DNA from: an uncultured Terriglobus sp.
Lineage (GTDB): Bacteria; Acidobacteriota; Terriglobia; Terriglobales; Acidobacteriaceae
Assembly: GCA_937871605.1 (NCBI GenBank)
Contig: CALMRM010000027.1
Coordinates: forward strand, 9,459-22,446
DNA length: 12,988 nt
Direction of reading: 5' to 3'
Each line of letters starts with the position of its first letter. Within the stretch, counting starts at the first letter, position 1. Of this stretch, positions 12,725 to 12,988 are shown one piece after another. The notes beneath the pieces were generated by a model. It made no database searches and had not been told where the DNA came from. It saw only the letters and a list, made by a program, of their open reading frames with translations. The position numbers and the translations under genes were made by a program.

Positions 12725-12988
12725 GTTCTCGACCAACAATACCTGACCGACAGGCGAGTGCAGCGTTTGCTCAGTCCCAACACGTCCGGTACCAAGCCGA
12801 CCGAGTCCAAGCTCCGCCGCAAAAATCAGTTGGTGCCAGAAGGCCTTAGCAAGCAGCAGATGCTGGGCCAGCTCATTTGCTCTGACGCTCCGGAGCAGGC
12901 ACTGCGCTACCACGGCTTCACGTGTATCGCCGGTATCGACGAGGTTGGACGGGGCGGCAAGACGCTGCTTCATGGTTGGCAGCAGCGT
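12710..12988 (+). CDS. rnhB: Ribonuclease HII, N-terminal part (runs off the window)
   Basis: RNase HII cuts RNA in RNA-DNA hybrids and removes misinserted ribonucleotides. The reading frame from ATG 12710 contains LICSDAPEQALRYHGF and then IAGIDEVGRG (73-82), the family's first catalytic motif with Asp77 and Glu78. The ~70 residues before it, rich in Lys/Arg/Pro, form an N-terminal extension or a longer leader. A GTG at 12698 is an alternative start. After GRG the expected sequence (about A-L-F/A-G-P-V-V-A-A-A) is missing in this frame. The last ~33 bases read GGKTLLHGWQQR instead, although a degraded trace of the expected codons (GCAGCAGCG) is visible in another frame near the end. Either a frameshift or an end-of-contig error is likely. 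Its position after rplS is standard. Confidence 0.8.
   Translation, partial: MPVLTVLDQQYLTDRRVQRLLSPNTSGTKPTESKLRRKNQLVPEGLSKQQMLGQLICSDAPEQALRYHGFTCIAGIDEVGRGGKTLLHGWQQR

Overview
The window looks like chromosomal DNA of an Acidobacteriota bacterium, probably class Terriglobia. I infer this from the high G+C, the L28/L33 pair beside nrdB, the gene order rpsP-KH-rimM-trmD-rplS-rnhB, the glycine-zipper lipoprotein type, and the RNase HII N-terminal sequence. Assignment below phylum is a guess. I see no tRNA, rRNA, CRISPR array, insertion sequence or prophage gene.

Layout. Positions 1-682 hold the 3' part of a class I ribonucleotide reductase small subunit (nrdB), closed by a strong terminator. 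Next on + come an XRE/cupin regulator (777-1415), the ribosomal protein pair rpmB-rpmG (1507-1884) with its own very strong terminator, and a glycine-zipper lipoprotein (2046-2897). The - strand from 2950 to 9074 holds a family M29 metallo-aminopeptidase, a Tat-exported HisC-like PLP aminotransferase, and a four-gene run transcribed in this order: esterase, ATP-grasp ligase, small predicted lipoprotein, and GCS2/YbdK-type carboxylate-amine ligase. A second serine esterase (9127-9975, +) diverges from this run across only 52 bases. The window ends with the translation/RNA-processing operon rpsP, KH protein, rimM, trmD, rplS and the beginning of rnhB, all on +.

How the genes may work together. 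The most interesting part is 5630-9975. It combines two mechanistically different ATP-dependent carboxylate-amine ligases (GCS2 type and ATP-grasp) with two alpha/beta-hydrolases and an exported accessory protein. The natural reading is a small peptide- or amide-forming pathway whose product is trimmed or released by the esterases; the substrate cannot be read from sequence. The neighbouring M29 peptidase and exported aminotransferase are also amino-acid/peptide enzymes, but a terminator separates them from each other and about 240 noncoding bases separate them from the ligase run, so their membership is only possible. Other details worth a look are a G10 homopolymer forming the ybdK ribosome-binding region, a hairpin enclosing the rnhB Shine-Dalgarno and start codon, an unusual TrmD (Glu where the catalytic Asp is expected, plus a loop insertion), a degenerate KH GXXG loop, and loss of the expected RNase HII sequence in the last ~33 bases, which may be a contig-end error.
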